Assembly: GCA_036362985.1 (NCBI GenBank)
Contig: JAYGXS010000004.1
Coordinates: 48,624,386-48,688,385, forward strand
Length of the DNA stretch: 64,000 nucleotides
Direction of reading: 5' to 3'
DNA from: Ligula intestinalis
Lineage: Eukaryota > Platyhelminthes > Cestoda > Diphyllobothriidea > Diphyllobothriidae
In this document: positions 1-11,996 of the stretch, one piece after another
How positions within the stretch are numbered: the first letter of the stretch is position 1
Layout: each line of letters starts with the position of its first letter
Position numbers and translations under genes: made by a program
The notes under the pieces: generated by a model
Database searches by the model: none
Told to the model about the DNA's origin: nothing
What the model saw: the letters and a program-made list of their open reading frames with translations, nothing else

Positions 1-2110
1 TCCTCTATGACACTTCCACTCCGTGGGATGCGGAAAAGGTGGGGCCACCCGATTGGGAGCGCTTCCGGCCGTGCTAGCAGCATGCGCCCCTCTGACCTTC
101 GGTCTTCTTGACTTGGGCATGACACCGTGTCCAGGTGGGTAAGGAGGAGCGAGTGTGGTAGATGTAGCTAAAATCTTCTCTCATTATGCACTAGATCACG
201 CGCAAGTCACCGACCCTGTATCCACTCTGGTGTGTTGCACATGGTAAACCTCGTCGGAACCGATGGTTGAGCTGTCCTCAGGCGAGCTCTATCGACGCTC
301 ACGGTTTGTTCATTGTATTCCGTATTTGGTTCCGGATGGTGGTGTTCCCTCTTTACTACCTTTAGATCCTTAATAGCAGTAGTGGGAGCCAAGCAGGTCC
401 ATGATTCACTACACGTCTACTTCCGTTGTGGTATTTATCACGCCGTCATCCGCCAAACAGGTGTTCGCGGACACTGGACATACAGAGGCAGTAATTCATT
501 GCCTGCATGTGCCGGATGTTTAGAATTGACCGTTAGTTAGAAAGTTGGCACCCCCATGCCATTCTTAAGCTTATGCAAGATAACCGGAGGGTAGGAGCGA
601 GTAAAAAACCAGTTTCACCGCCTCTGACACCGTTTATGTTTCTTAAATTAGCCACTGCCCGTTGGGCGTGTCAAGATCCCGTCATGGAGTTGTCTTGCCA
701 TTCGCACGAAGGAGCACGAATTTAAACGTGATTTTGCGAAACCTGTGGCGATACACCACGTCGAAATCCTTGGTCGGATTTGCAATGTTATAAACTAATT
801 AGATCCGCAGTTTTGGCGTTTATCTTGCAGTTAACGATCCTCGACCTAACCCGGCAAGATTGTCCCTGATTATGAGTTCGAGTCAGGCTCAAGCTTCCAT
901 TTCAGTGATAGTGTCTCATTTGTCCTGATTGTCTTTGTGGGGAGGCGACGATTGATGTCTCCATGGATATCGATCGATTGCCTCTGCATACGCGGTAGAC
1001 GGACGGCTGAGAATGCTTTCAAAATACGCGCCTTATAGTTTAGGCAGATTAGCACTGCCGGAAAAGACAATGGAGCCTGGTTGGGTATGACTGGCCGTTA
1101 ATGGCTAACGAAAAAGAAATGACTATTTCGTCTTCCTTGTCTTTGTCGGCATTATTCATCTGCCACAATAAGAAAAGCCATCGTAGTCTGACTCTCAGTC
1201 CACTCCACACAGGCAAACACTGAGCTGACTGCGCGGTCCGAGTTGCGCCGTCTGTTGGCAACTTTTTCAGGCCACGGCTTTTAGCGCAACCGGATAGTCT
1301 CAAGCCCGGCGGCCCGGTTCATAGTGAGGAAAAGGCGTTGAGCCGTCAACCTCATTCTCTATTCACATTCCGGTCACCGCACGACGAATGGGCGGGTATG
1401 TAAGATAACAGTGCTCTCTCAGCCCGAGACTGGCTGAAGTTCAGCTGTCACTATCTTTCATGTGCATAGTCGTCCACCCCACTAGGATCACACAGTCAGT
1501 GTCCGAACACCTACGGAAACGGCCGGATAGGGGGTGGGGGTGCGCATGGGGCGCCAAGGCCCATGTGACTTGGACCAGTATCAATCACACACCCCCTGTT
1601 GCTGGCCCTAGTAACAGAGCGCACTTGTGATGGCCCTCCGACTCAGATCCGAACGCACCTGTGCTATCAGCACGTGCGCTGGACAAGTCCGCACAGGACT
1701 CAGTTGTTCCTGTTGGAACCAGTATTTGTTGATAGCCCTGGAGACGAAGGTAAGACTGGCGGACATGTCCAACAGACCGGTCAAAATACAACCTGTTTGT
1801 TCTTGATTCACCTACAGAGGTGTCATGCAGTAAGGAGGGAAGGGGTGTTTATAAGATGCGAGACGACTGAAAAATAACTACTTTGGATCAGTTATCTGCT
1901 TCAAAAAAGCGGCCGCTGAAGGAAGGGACCTCATAAAGTCTTCGTCTTTTGCTTCTTTAGAGTAATTACAGTTTTCGGAACTAAACAATAGAGGATGAGT
2001 GGCGAGGCACAGGCATCTATAAATCGTCGCAGTAGGGATTTTTTCGTGTAATATGAACGTTAACAACGGATATCAAAAATAAGTTCATGATTTTTGTGAA
2101 AACAATTTCC
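1..2110. other. unassigned DNA, no supported gene
   Basis: I see no recognisable coding domain, RNA gene or repeat here. Short open frames occur on both strands but share no family motif and overlap one another. The 207-392 minus frame contains a VSVDR string that superficially recalls the C-terminus of Gypsy integrases, but the surrounding residues do not support it. Confidence 0.5.
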
Positions 2111-2112
2111 AT

Positions 2113-2412
2113 ATGAAAGGGAACCGAAATATTGGATGTGAGAGTAACATCAAGGTACCAGAAAGAGGAAACCTCGTTATGCAGAGCTTGGAGATGTTCA
2201 CAATGGGAAAACATGCTTTATTGACTGGTGATTATTCAGTAGAAGAAAAGCTGCTAAAGAACATGCTGAGAAGTAGCCCAAGCCATCCTTCAGAACCCTT
2301 GTGTCAATACATTAGAGCAGAATGGATCGCAAGAGCAACAGGATCTAAGGTACTACGTCCGGGTATATGCGTAAATTGTAAGGGGTGGCAAAATTGGAGG
2401 AGAATGGTTTAA
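2113..2412 (+). other. unrecognised 99-codon open frame, possible exon remnant
   Basis: An ATG-initiated frame of 99 codons in otherwise stop-rich DNA. Composition is protein-like (charged, balanced) with a C-terminal stretch containing two cysteines (ICVNCKG). No signal peptide, membrane segment or known domain is visible. An AAG|GTAC sequence near 2347 could serve as a splice donor, so this may be an exon or an exon relic rather than a complete gene. It belongs to no family I recognise. Chance openness is a real alternative. Confidence 0.2.
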
Positions 2413-2551
2413 TAGATTCTTAGTACATCTCCCGGCTAAATTATAATCTGAAGACCTTTAATTAACCTGATAGGATTGTTGTTTGGGAGTAACTAATCGA
2501 TTTGTACTTCGTTCCCGATCCTCTAAGAGTTAAGAGGCTCAGTGTTTAGGC

Positions 2552-2652
2552 AGATAACTTTAATTGAGAAGAAGAGGAAGAAGACTCGATCTTCTTCTTC
2601 TCAATTGCTTCCTGGGACACGGATGTTCGCTTGTATTGGCAGATAACTTTAA
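2552..2652 (+). mobile_element. 77-bp PLE-tail mini-insertion with 12-bp target duplication
   Basis: The insert 2564-2640 is bounded by the perfect direct repeat AGATAACTTTAA (2552-2563 and 2641-2652). The match extends to 15 bp because GGC precedes both copies. Inside, a GAAGAA-type arm (TTGAGAAGAAGA) and its reverse complement (TCTTCTTCTCAA) form a hairpin around ACTCGATC, the terminal sequence of the PLE tails found elsewhere in this window. The right end, TTCGCTTGTATTGGC, recurs at the right end of the 13.46-kb element. It lacks the hammerhead-like core, so it appears to be a terminal fragment of that family. Confidence 0.75.
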
Positions 2653-3574
2653 CGTTGGCCGGAAAATACTTAATCGTATATTTTGGTCTTTTTAAACATT
2701 CGGACATGAACTCTGGTACCCAATATCCCTTCTAGATCAGTGTTCGGTTACGGCCAGATTTGTAATTTGAAAAGGCATAATCAGCGTTATCCCCGTTCTG
2801 TGTTTTCTTAAGAGGACCGGGTGAATATTCATGCTTTATATGTGCACAATAGCATCCTTCTTTTGAAAATATGCTCAAACTTAAAAACACATTTGCGGTA
2901 GTGATTGGACCTATTGGGCCTACGGCGAACCACCACGGTGTTATGACCGACCTCTGGAGAAGAGCTCATGTCATGCAACAAGTTCCGGCCTGTTGCCGAG
3001 TTAGAACAATCGCACCTTACCTCCCTCTTAGCGGCACCGGAAGCCATATACGCAGGTGTGGACGCCTAAAATGAGGGATTAATCAGGGTGATAAGTCGCG
3101 CAACCACGGCCTATAATCCTCAGGTTCGGAAGAGGGTTTGTACGGGCCCCTAGGGTATGGTGATCTGCCCTCCCCCCCCTACACCCACTGAAAACAGGTT
3201 AGTTCGCAGATTAGGCGGATTTATATCTCGGCCGTCCCATCATATCGAGGTGGCTACGGCCTCCTATCAGCGACATTATGTAAAGGTCGTAGATATGACA
3301 AGTACTGCGAATGGAACTGAGTTTCAGTGAACGTCACTGAGAACTTTAGAAGTAAATGCTGCTCTGAGCAATTAGTAAGAAACGCAGGTGTAAATCGGTA
3401 TGATTTTACGACTTGTTTAAGGTACACCAGAGTAGTCCAATCACACCAGACGTTGCTTAGTGTTAACCTAAATCAAATTATATGCCAACGCAAGTCTGGG
3501 TGAAAATGCTGTACTGCTAGACAGGCATAAGTGAGTAGTTGTTGAAAGAAGATGTATTCGTAATTCAATATGTG
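2653..3574. other. unassigned DNA
   Basis: No gene, RNA or repeat could be supported. There is a short C-rich run near 3172-3179 and a few short open frames without family motifs. Confidence 0.4.
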
Positions 3575-3715
3575 CATGGCCACCGAAACAGGAACTGCCC
3601 ATAACAAATGTGACTTTGTGAAAAATTATGAGAAAGTTATGTTTAGGATTAAGCTGAATGTTAGGATTTGAGTTCGTGGTAATCGTTAGGGTTAAGGTTG
3701 AGGGCAGGTCAGAAG
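3575..3715 (-). repeat. degenerate telomere-like repeat, dispersed family
   Basis: Contains GTTAGGATT, GTTAGGGTTAAGG and similar variants of the TTAGGG hexamer. They are flanked on the minus strand by a segment resembling the conserved flank of other copies (a CAGTTCCTGTTTCGGTG-like sequence). The same arrangement occurs at 22.7, 33.3, 39.7 and 62.4 kb, so this is a dispersed repeat family and not a chromosome end. Confidence 0.55.
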
Positions 3716-3835
3716 TTAAGAATAAGGCGCGCAAATAATTGCGCTCATACATATAATCATTTCAAAGATATTGTTATATCAAGCATTGTAAACGCCTTAT
3801 TACCAAGTGTCTTTGCGTCTGTGTCTGTGACAACA

Positions 3836-4022
3836 GTAGTGAAGCATATCAAAGAGATTTGAGGTTCAACAGCTGCCGGGCCAGATGGGACCTCAACGTT
3901 TCTCCTTAAATCTTGCTCTTTTCAGTTAGCACCTGCATTGACCCACCTCTTCATTTTATCCTTCCCGGAATCGAAGATGCCAGATGATTGGCGATCAGTG
4001 AGAATCATTCACATTCCAAAAA
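3836..4022 (+). pseudogene. non-LTR retrotransposon reverse transcriptase fragment
   Basis: About 62 codons read as the N-terminal part of a non-LTR (CR1/Jockey-like) reverse transcriptase. The frame runs VVKHIKEI, a stop (TGA, 3860-3862), then AAGPDGTSTFLLKSC, LAPALTHLF, and PDDWRSVRIIHIPKK. AAGPDG followed by a leucine-rich helix and the 'P..W....I.PI.KK' string are typical of the first RT blocks in this class. The frame is lost after the lysines at about 4022, and neither the catalytic palm nor an endonuclease is present. It is a short, dead remnant. Family-level assignment is uncertain, but the RT assignment is fairly secure. Confidence 0.7.
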
Positions 4023-4384
4023 AACTCTTCTCCTGGTCTCAGATCCTTTCGCCTGCTCTTCTGCACTACTGAAACTTGCAGAACGGTCAAGCAGTTTGTT
4101 GATCGCATCGTTAATGAGATCGCTCACACTCTTCACTCTGAACCAATGAGTGCGAAGTCTACCCGTACTATGCGCTGAAGCTTCCAGAATATGTCTTGCC
4201 GTAAATCGGCATATCAGCAATCTGTACTCCCATTCCTAGCACGCTACTTCATGTTTAAAGAAATGGAACTGGAGAAGTTGAAAGCTGACCTGTCTCCATA
4301 ACCGGTGTGGATATTGTGTAAACCTTAACTTTGACTATTCCATGACATTTTACCTTAGATTTTGTCAAACCGTATACCTTGCTC

Positions 4385-4442
4385 TCCGTTAATGGAGCCG
4401 TTTTTGCTGAAAATGTTGGAAATTACCTTCAAAATAAAGCAT
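4385..4442 (+). repeat. family D repeat, 3' terminal fragment
   Basis: Matches the 3' end shared by the copies at 7.4, 33.4 and 58.8 kb: TTTTTGCTGAAAATGTTGG followed by TTCAAAATAAAG. Only the terminal 60 bases are clear here. Confidence 0.5.
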
Positions 4443-5313
4443 TCCCCCCCTATCTCTTATAACCAATCTCTCAAAAGCAAGTAAATTTATTGCCTTGCTG
4501 CCTTTTCATACCTACCATAATCGTTAGCTTTGCGCCTTTATCATAAAAATACAAGGACGGGCATAACAGTCGCTATTTACTTACATATGCCTACCTCGCT
4601 AGAACCACGTATTTTCCAAGGACACTCTTGCAGTAAACGTTCTTTTAGGCAAAAAACACCAACGGCTGCCATCTCTGAGCCTTAAGGCCGTGGGCTGCCT
4701 TGTAAGCTGACTCAGACAATTCCCTAAGCCTTTGGAAATAGGGGTGACAATGGGTACGCGAGGTGACCGCCTTCCCATCGTTTCGCTCTGGCATTGCCGC
4801 CCCCTCCCATCACCCGAGGGGGCGGGGTGCCCACACGAGTTAATTCTCGTCTGGCCTCCTCCCCTGATCCTCACCACCTCCGTCTACTCTCCCCCCTCCC
4901 GGCCGACTTCCGGCTATCCACCAATTCTTCTCCTCACTATAATCGCCCCAGTACCTTTAAGGGTATCAACAGGCCCACTGTGATGCAGATTTCTCACCTA
5001 CGACCGGCCGGCAACACTGTCCGCCCACCAGCCCGCCCTGTCCCCTCTGGTGCGAAAGTATCACTTTCTCACCTACTAGTGTTGTTTTGGTCAAAAGTCA
5101 AGCCAGTTACTGGCCTCCTTAGGGTAGGCCTTTGTAGGGCTTGTTGACTGGTGCTCGTCGGTCAACAGGTAATATTAGTCGGCATAGATGTTAATGGTAG
5201 GACTTTCATAGGCAAAATAACATTACTGACAGAGGCTAAGGAGTGGTTATTCCTGGCTTAATAGCCACCACCAACCAGCACCCCACCGCCACTGTTAATA
5301 TACCCGATCTCAA
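4443..5313. other. unassigned DNA, C-rich in the middle
   Basis: The 4.79-5.06 kb part is C-rich on the plus strand, which keeps long frames open by chance. No family motif is seen in them. Confidence 0.4.
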
Positions 5314-5432
5314 ACGAGGCCGTGGCTCAGTGGGCGGGGCGTTGAACGTCTTACAAACAGATCGCGGGTTCGAACGTGCATGGCTGGTCGGTGGCCGATA
5401 ACCCAGAAGTGGCCAGTCCAGTCTCCCCTGTA
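5314..5432 (+). repeat. tRNA-derived SINE, family A
   Basis: The head has a tRNA-like A box (GTGGCTCAGTGGGC) and a B box (GGGTTCGAAC) at RNA polymerase III promoter spacing. The body contains GAAGTGGCCAGTCCAGTCTC, which is shared with copies at 15.0, 24.5, 32.0, 38.6, 54.8 and 61.0 kb. The anticodon arm does not pair, so it is not a working tRNA gene. Confidence 0.7.
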
Positions 5433-5456
5433 GGTAATGTTAGTCTACTTTTGATA

Positions 5457-5710
5457 TTAGCCGCTGGCGAGGCCCGAGAGTGAGCCCCAGGGCAGAGCGA
5501 GACAATGCTGTTCACTAGCTCGATCGGTGAACATTCCAATATCACTAGAAGAGGTTCTATCAAACAAGTAGGCGATCTGGTTAAAGGAAATAGAACTTAC
5601 TAGCTGATGTGCAGCTGCTGGCTCGAGAGTGAGCTCCAAAGCAGAACACGATGAGCATGCTCCGTAACGCGGTCGGTGAGCTCATCTCTACTACTGCTAG
5701 TATAAATTGC
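5457..5710 (+). repeat. imperfect tandem repeat, two units of about 150 bp
   Basis: Two diverged copies (about 5457-5560 and 5605-5710) share 'GCTGG..GAG(G)CCCGAGAGTGAGC' and 'CGGTCGGTGA' type segments in the same order. They lie directly downstream of a SINE. Confidence 0.5.
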
Positions 5711-6129
5711 ATCTGCTAGGTTTGTAGTCGGGCCATAATTTTTACAACCCCTACTTGTAACCATGTTATTATCAGGAGCTATCATGACCGCTGCTGGTAT
5801 ATTATTACTAGGATTGTATTGGTAGTTGAATCTAGATGGAATTTAGACGAATAACGAACTTAAATACTGAAAAATAGTATTCACAGTTTCTGATCGAAAT
5901 TAATAATTTTGCAGATAAACATAAGGCCAGACTTAGAACGTCGGCCTGCTGGTAACTACTGGGGAGTTTGTTGACACACTACTTATTTCAAAGTAAAGAC
6001 AACCCCTGACGCCCGTAATATTTTTCTACCAATCCGCATAGTTTATTTACTTAATTAACATATAAATGTAAAGGCCTGACGAGAATTTATCGAAAACAAA
6101 CACATGTCCACCAATTCATCTTCTAGAGA

Positions 6130-6560
6130 GGAGTAGTAAATGACCCAGGTTCGATTAACGACTAAGGTGTGAAAACGCTTCTCCAATGAAAACGATGGTT
6201 TTATATGCATGTACCTATAAATTTCCGAAAGACATGAAATATCAATCGAAGGAAATAATTAGATTAAGTTGCATTAGAGTGATTTAAATGAAACAAACCG
6301 ACGATTATAGGTGAGTAGTAAATGACCCAGCTAAATTCAACGACTCCTGGCAAATATTAAGCAAAAGCACATGTGAAAACACCTCTCCAATAAAAACGAC
6401 GGTTTTATATGCATGCATCTATAAATTTCCGAAAGACATGAATATCAGCTTAAGTTCCTAGATAGTTTGGTACAAAAAATAATTAGATTGATTTGCATTT
6501 GAGTGAATAAAAGTGTAATAAAATGACCTAGTTTAGTCAACTCACGACTTTATGCCGTCA
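6130..6560 (+). repeat. tandem repeat, about 2.2 units of 185-205 bp
   Basis: Unit 1 starts at 6130 and unit 2 at 6313, each with GAGTAGTAAATGACCCAG. Each is followed by GTGAAAACRCYTCTCC, GGTTTTATATGCATG and AAATTTCCGAAAGACATGA in order. A third start (AAAATGACCTAG) is seen at about 6521. AT-rich and non-coding. Confidence 0.7.
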
Positions 6561-7419
6561 TCCTATTGCGAAAATCCTCAATCCCGTAAGGAAATATCAG
6601 TCTAGCTCCCTATGTGTCGCAGACATCTCCATAAAATAAATTATCCTTCTGTAGGCCAAGTCTTCATTTTCTTTAGTCTTTATCTTAAGGAATATCGAAA
6701 ATAAGTACCTGAAAGTCTGGAAGATTTTGATTCGGGATTACAGCTTCAGCATGTGCGTGCTGCAATGTTTATCAGTCATGTACTTTATTTCAGCTAGAGT
6801 CCACTACTAAGACGTAAGATTGTGAACGTTTACTCATATAATTCAAATCACCCTGGTTCTATGCCAGGCTTCTAGTATATCGCCTACATGAGAGTCCCCT
6901 TCAGTCAACCATCAGGTCGTTCCTACCCCTACGTTAATGTGTGGGAAAATGATTACACATCTCATTTTCCCTTCTGACAGCACCACAACTCTATTATCAC
7001 CTATGGATTCATCGGCAGTGGGCTTAGTATAGCATAACCTCCAGCCCGCCATAGCTTTCAACGGTCAACAGAAAGGAAATTAAACTCGAATAACACGCCC
7101 GAGGCTTTATTAGATAGTGAGGACAGTAATGGCGCAGGGGTTCTCCGATCTATGAGAATTTCCTAGTGAACTGGAATTAGTTTTGTACACTAAGTGCAGG
7201 GCTCCCTTCAATGCGTCTACAACCATTAAGCAAATGGATTGCCGGACGACATGTAAATTCCCTAAATCTTGTGAATATTTTATTTAAGCTACCCTATATG
7301 CTAAAAAGCGAATATTTTTTGGGGGAGGGAGTGCGTATATGATTATATGAACAGCATCTAGCGATCAAAATCCCTTCTTTCAATTTTTCAGGTTGTAACT
7401 TGAGAAAGGAATCTGCTTT
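6561..7419. other. unassigned AT-rich DNA
   Basis: No coding domain or repeat recognised. Confidence 0.4.
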
Positions 7420-7660
7420 ATTTTGAAAACTTTATTCCAAAATTTTTACCAAAAACATCTTTCATTCACTGGAATTAAAATAAGGCCCACCGGGAGGTGA
7501 CCGACGATGCATATTAATCGAACACTGTAATTGCTAACATCATGAGGAATCGTCCTTGAAGTGGATGCAACATTTCGGCAAAATTCAACTCTTTCAAAAC
7601 GATGTTAGCGTCATGCGGTAATAACCTCATTGTTATAGTTTGATTAACAACGAAGGGTAA
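7420..7660 (-). repeat. family D repeat, diverged copy
   Basis: On the minus strand it reads CTATAACAATGAGGT, CATCGTTTTGAAAG, then GGAATAAAGTTTTCAAAATAAAG (3' end at about 7420). The order and 3' terminus match the copies at 33.4 and 58.8 kb. An 84-codon open frame overlaps it, but I see no known protein domain in it. Confidence 0.5.
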
Positions 7661-7699
7661 CAACCAGTTTATAACGGGTTGCAGTAGTCCAACTAATGT

Positions 7700-10620
7700 A
7701 TATAGAAGAAAGTTACATGCGAATGAACAGCAGAAAAAATGGCGCCTCAGTATGGAAAGTCCGCACACTATTAGTCTTCAGCATCTCAGGAGAAAAGTTG
7801 TTTCACGTTACACTCAAACGAAACCCAAAGTTCGACAGAGTAATATAGGTTAATCCTGCTGCTTCTCTATGCTCGGTTGCATGAGAGGAAGACGCATTTC
7901 TGGAAAACACTTCTGCTGCGGATCTATAAATCGCAAAGGAGGCAGCGTAACGGTTGCTAGTTAATAAGAATGAACTGGAACCAGCGAAGGCTTAGGAGAC
8001 AGTCTGATGACGGCCAAACCCTGTTCCGTTTTTCATGCCAATATTCTGCATTCATTCTCTGTTAATCGCTGTACAACCACCTGAAGGATCTGTCATCACG
8101 GGTGAAAATCCGGCGATCGTTTTAGCGAAGGTTCTGTTCTATTTCCGAGGCTAAACCTCATGCGATGCATGTGACTACTTAAAATTTTCTTTCAACGAAT
8201 AATTATTAGCTCTACTCCAGCGATCACTGTGATGGTGGTGAATATAGACAAAACATGATGCGCAGCGGTCGTGTAGCTGGGGCTCTCCTGACAGCGCCGT
8301 CAGTAACTCCAGTTGAAATTTTATTATCTACTCCCACCCCCGCCCCGGAGATGGGACAGCTGAAGCAGCGGGAACGACTGCGGTGACGGCTAGATCCATA
8401 AATCCAGACACGTGTGGGGTTGTGACCAACGTTAAACACAGTCTTGGTGGCAGTTGTCAGGGCGACTGGATCTAGTTGGTTCCCTCGATCAGCGTAACGG
8501 CCGCGTGACGCCGTAGGGAGATCAACCTCGGAGCAGGACCTCCTGACGGCATAATGAACCGAGCATTTGCGGTTGCCGACTGCGACAGCAATTTCACGGC
8601 CACGAGGAACATAAACTGATTTGGATCAGCTCATGTTATTTCACCACCACCACCACCGCCGCCACAAGCATCCACTTCGGGGTGACTGGTTCCTGCCCCG
8701 CTGCGCCTAGAGCCCCAGGGTCGCGCTACTCATAAAACTGAATTCCCGTTCGATCGGGACAGGATAAGAGCGTGCCGCACCTAGTGACTAACTCGACATG
8801 GAAACGTCAAGACACAGGGACACGTGTGTAACTGTATGGATCACGCGTAGTCCTGAGCATGCTGGAGGCCTCAAATGGTCCGGATCCTGAGTGGATCCAT
8901 GTAGGTCGGTTGACAGTTTACTACATTTGGTTAAGGCTTAAACTGAAAGGTGGATGTATTTATCGCATTTGTATTTGTGCATGTTTACTTTCAGTTGTCT
9001 GCGTCGCCAGAAAGCGTTAATTTTTTTCATTTAATCTTTATGGTTAAACGTATGGAATAATTCAGTATTAAACAGAATGTCTTCGTCTATATAAAACTAT
9101 TAATGGCAAACTATTAATGTGAAGCATCTTAGGATTTCAGTATCCTGATTGCAAATTGCTATTTGCTCAGATGTATAGGTCGACTTAAAAATAGGGCCTA
9201 ATTGTGATTCGTAAACGCCTAAGCGACATACCTTATCAATATAAAATTAAGCATACTTTATTATGATGAAAATTTCCATTAATCTTAGATTTGACCCTTG
9301 TGTTTGCCAATGCGAATTATAGATACCCCGAGGTTACAGTGCCAATGGTTTTATCCGGTATTGTATTGTTGATGAGTTCATACAGATTAAATTCAAATTA
9401 TAATTTAATATCATCATTATCACTCAATCCTATATGCCTCATCCTTGCCGTTGTTGGTCACAGGGTTTTCCTAGTTTAATTCGGATGGGTACTCTCTCTC
9501 TCTCTCTCTTTCGTACCCTCTCAGTCAGGATATGCGGAAGAAAAGCATCTATTGTTTATTGACACACGGGACAGCGGGGCGATGTGTAGCCTCACGAGAG
9601 CCCTTAATTCAACATAAATTGCTTCTTGTTGTCCCTCCCTCCCCCCCGTCCGCAGAATTCACATCAGACTGTTGTTACTGCCCGCGTGCGTCGAAATCTA
9701 CGCCAAGGGACACCAGATGGGTGGGTGGTGGGGGAGAGGGGGATGTTAAAACGCGGTCTCTGGCTTGAGTAAACAGTCCCGTCCCCCCCCCCCTTCCCGG
9801 GATTGCGTGTGCCTATGATGCCAGATGGGCACCATCAGGTTCTTGCACAATTTTGATTAACACCTAGTTGCTGGGCTCCCAGCAAAGCAGGCGACAGGAC
9901 GGAAGGAAGTAATGTCCAGGAAACGGTGCGGGCTTAGAGCTTCCAAAGCTCCTGCCTAGGCGCCCTACTGTCAAAAGAGATGTATGGATTCGAGAAACCG
10001 GTCCAGTTCCTGTCTCATTCTTGAGCTATAATATTTCTGAGAAAGCGCATGAAGCTAAATCAAATGCATTAGCTTTTCGTATACACCCTCTTAACCAGGA
10101 CATGGGAATAGGAACACCTCGTCCAAGTGACAAAGTTGGCCTTAACGTAAACGTTATTGCTAGCCTTTATATTAACAGTAACCTAACTCTTACTCTACTC
10201 TTTAACGCGCAGTTACCTTTATTGCGGATATATAAGAACCAATAGTACTCCCAATCAGACTTGGATCAAGTGCAGTCTGTGATGCTTTTTTTAATTTCCG
10301 AGGGAATTAAAACCTTTGCACCAGACCTTTTGAGACTCAGAACGAAAATTTATATGAATATTTGAGTAAAAATCCACCAGTCACTCCGGAGTAACCACTG
10401 TATATTCCCAAACTACCGACCGACAGTCAGTAGTATCACTAGTACGTCTACCTGTAGTTATTACCTATGCTGTCAGTATGGTTAATACTTACGTAGTTAA
10501 GACAAGTTCTGTCTCCTCACCCAGTCTAATCCAAGTATGAGCTTCAGATCCCTCCGGCACGCAATCGCGATAGGACTGACCGATCTTCATCAGTGCTGTC
10601 AAGTGTACTTCTCAAGATAT
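7700..10620. other. unassigned DNA
   Basis: About 2.9 kb without a supported gene. It holds a short (CAC)n tract near 8641, a (CT)n microsatellite at 9492 and a poly-C run near 9783. The section around 10.12-10.21 kb has degenerate CCTAAC/TTAACG-like steps that may be an eroded telomere-like repeat. Confidence 0.4.
9492..9509 (+). repeat. (CT)n microsatellite
   Basis: Nine consecutive CT dinucleotides, followed by a short T run. Confidence 0.9.
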
Positions 10621-10623
10621 AAT

Positions 10624-10749
10624 AGTATTGATAGCGGGAAGCCGTAGCAGAAACGCGTCTCTGATGATGAATCCGTGACAGATGTCGAAACGTCAGGCAA
10701 ATGAACGTATTTTTCCAAGCGATCGAGTGGTCTTCTAAGTATTGATAGC
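10624..10749 (+). mobile_element. 102-bp hammerhead-like mini-element with perfect 12-bp target duplication
   Basis: The insert 10636-10737 lies between two identical copies of AGTATTGATAGC (10624-10635 and 10738-10749). It contains the hammerhead-like core at 10657-10698: GTCT, CTGATGATGA, a hairpin with ATCCG on its 5' side, GTCGAAAC, GTCAGGC. It then ends in a tail related to 'CCAGCGATCGAGT..TCTTC'. Its length and start nearly equal those of the 30.2-kb element, which argues for a discrete unit and not random truncation. PLEs are known to carry hammerhead motifs. Assignment as a PLE-derived, retrozyme-like unit is inferred. Confidence 0.8.
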
Positions 10750-11996
10750 ATCAAATTTCACGAGATGTAAAAGGAGATTATGTAAGCATTTGCAACTCGT
10801 TAATCAGTACCCTCAGCTTGCATCGAAGATCCTTAGAACTAAGTGCAGTTAAACCTGGTCGCAGGGAAATGTGGGTTAGGGAAAATTTAGGGTCGGTTAA
10901 GCTTATGTTATTTGATGCACATCAAATAAAGTGTAGTTTTAATGTTAGGACATGAGTATATGTACCCTCACTGCAATTATGTGCAACGTTCACTTCCTAT
11001 TCTCATGATCTGTTTAGAGGGTCATCTAAGTAATATTTACTGAAATTATAAAATGACTCCAATTCATTCTACTTCAACTCTTCTGAGAAAGCACCGATGA
11101 TAGGTACGCGCCGTAGGAATACCAAACTTATACGTCACCTGTCCTTTGCTCATAGTTTCATCTCGTATCAATAATCAATTAATACAGCTGATATAGAAAA
11201 TGTTACCCACTGCTGAGACTGGACTTTAGCACAGCTAGTGGGCAGCATGTTTGCAGCTAACTAACATCAACACAAGCCTGCCATCTGCGCCAATCCCCAA
11301 GTGCAAGTGATGAGCCCCAGAAACACGAGATCAAACAACCGGAATCAGCCCCAGGAACGGCCACTTTCAGTCTTCGACATCATTATGTGTCGTCAACCCA
11401 TCTGGGAGCATCGCTTTGCCTTAGGGCAGGCTAAGTCAGCGGACTGAAGAGCACACACGAGGGCCAACAGTTGTTGGACTACAGGTTGTCGACCGCGAGG
11501 CTACAGTAGCAGCAGGGTTCCCTCGCGGACGAGTGGGCAAGCGGAGGGGGGTGTAATACTGCCGTAGGCTGACCCAGTAACGGCTGCGTGACCCCGCTTC
11601 TCTACAGGGGTCATCCCGTGGCAGCACCGCATGGTCCCGGTGCCCACTCACGCGTGCTCCTATTGCCCTGGCAACAGGTGCCGCCGGATACTTCGGCCCT
11701 TTCCAGTCAGACGGCCGAGATGCCAATGCATCCTAAAAGCACGTGCGCAGCTTCAGGCATGTTGGTTGCCAGATTATAATTATCCCCTTTCTGACACTTC
11801 AAGTTACCTTGTAAACCGTGGGGAACTTTCCAAGGGGGAACAGTTTCTCAAAAGCCTGTCGGAAATGCGTGTGGGCAGACCAGAAAGTGCGTGCCGATAT
11901 TGCAACTGAACCTTCCCCGACGATTCCGGTTGTGTTCGGTGAAAAAATATACCTTGAAAGTAGAAAAGGAGGAAATGCAATGAGAAGAAGCAGATA
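10750..11996. other. unassigned DNA
   Basis: Short TTAGGG-like steps occur near 10870-10900. The 11.43-11.77 kb part is GC-rich, with open frames on both strands that carry no family motif. Confidence 0.4.

Noticed and set aside
207..392. Minus frame with VSVDR, recalling the C-terminus of Gypsy integrases
   Set aside because: The match is five residues in a 61-codon frame. Neighbouring residues and flanks show no integrase or LTR features.
6130..6560. CRISPR-like array
   Set aside because: Units of about 185-205 bp repeat as wholes. There are no short identical repeats with unique spacers, and the genome is eukaryotic.
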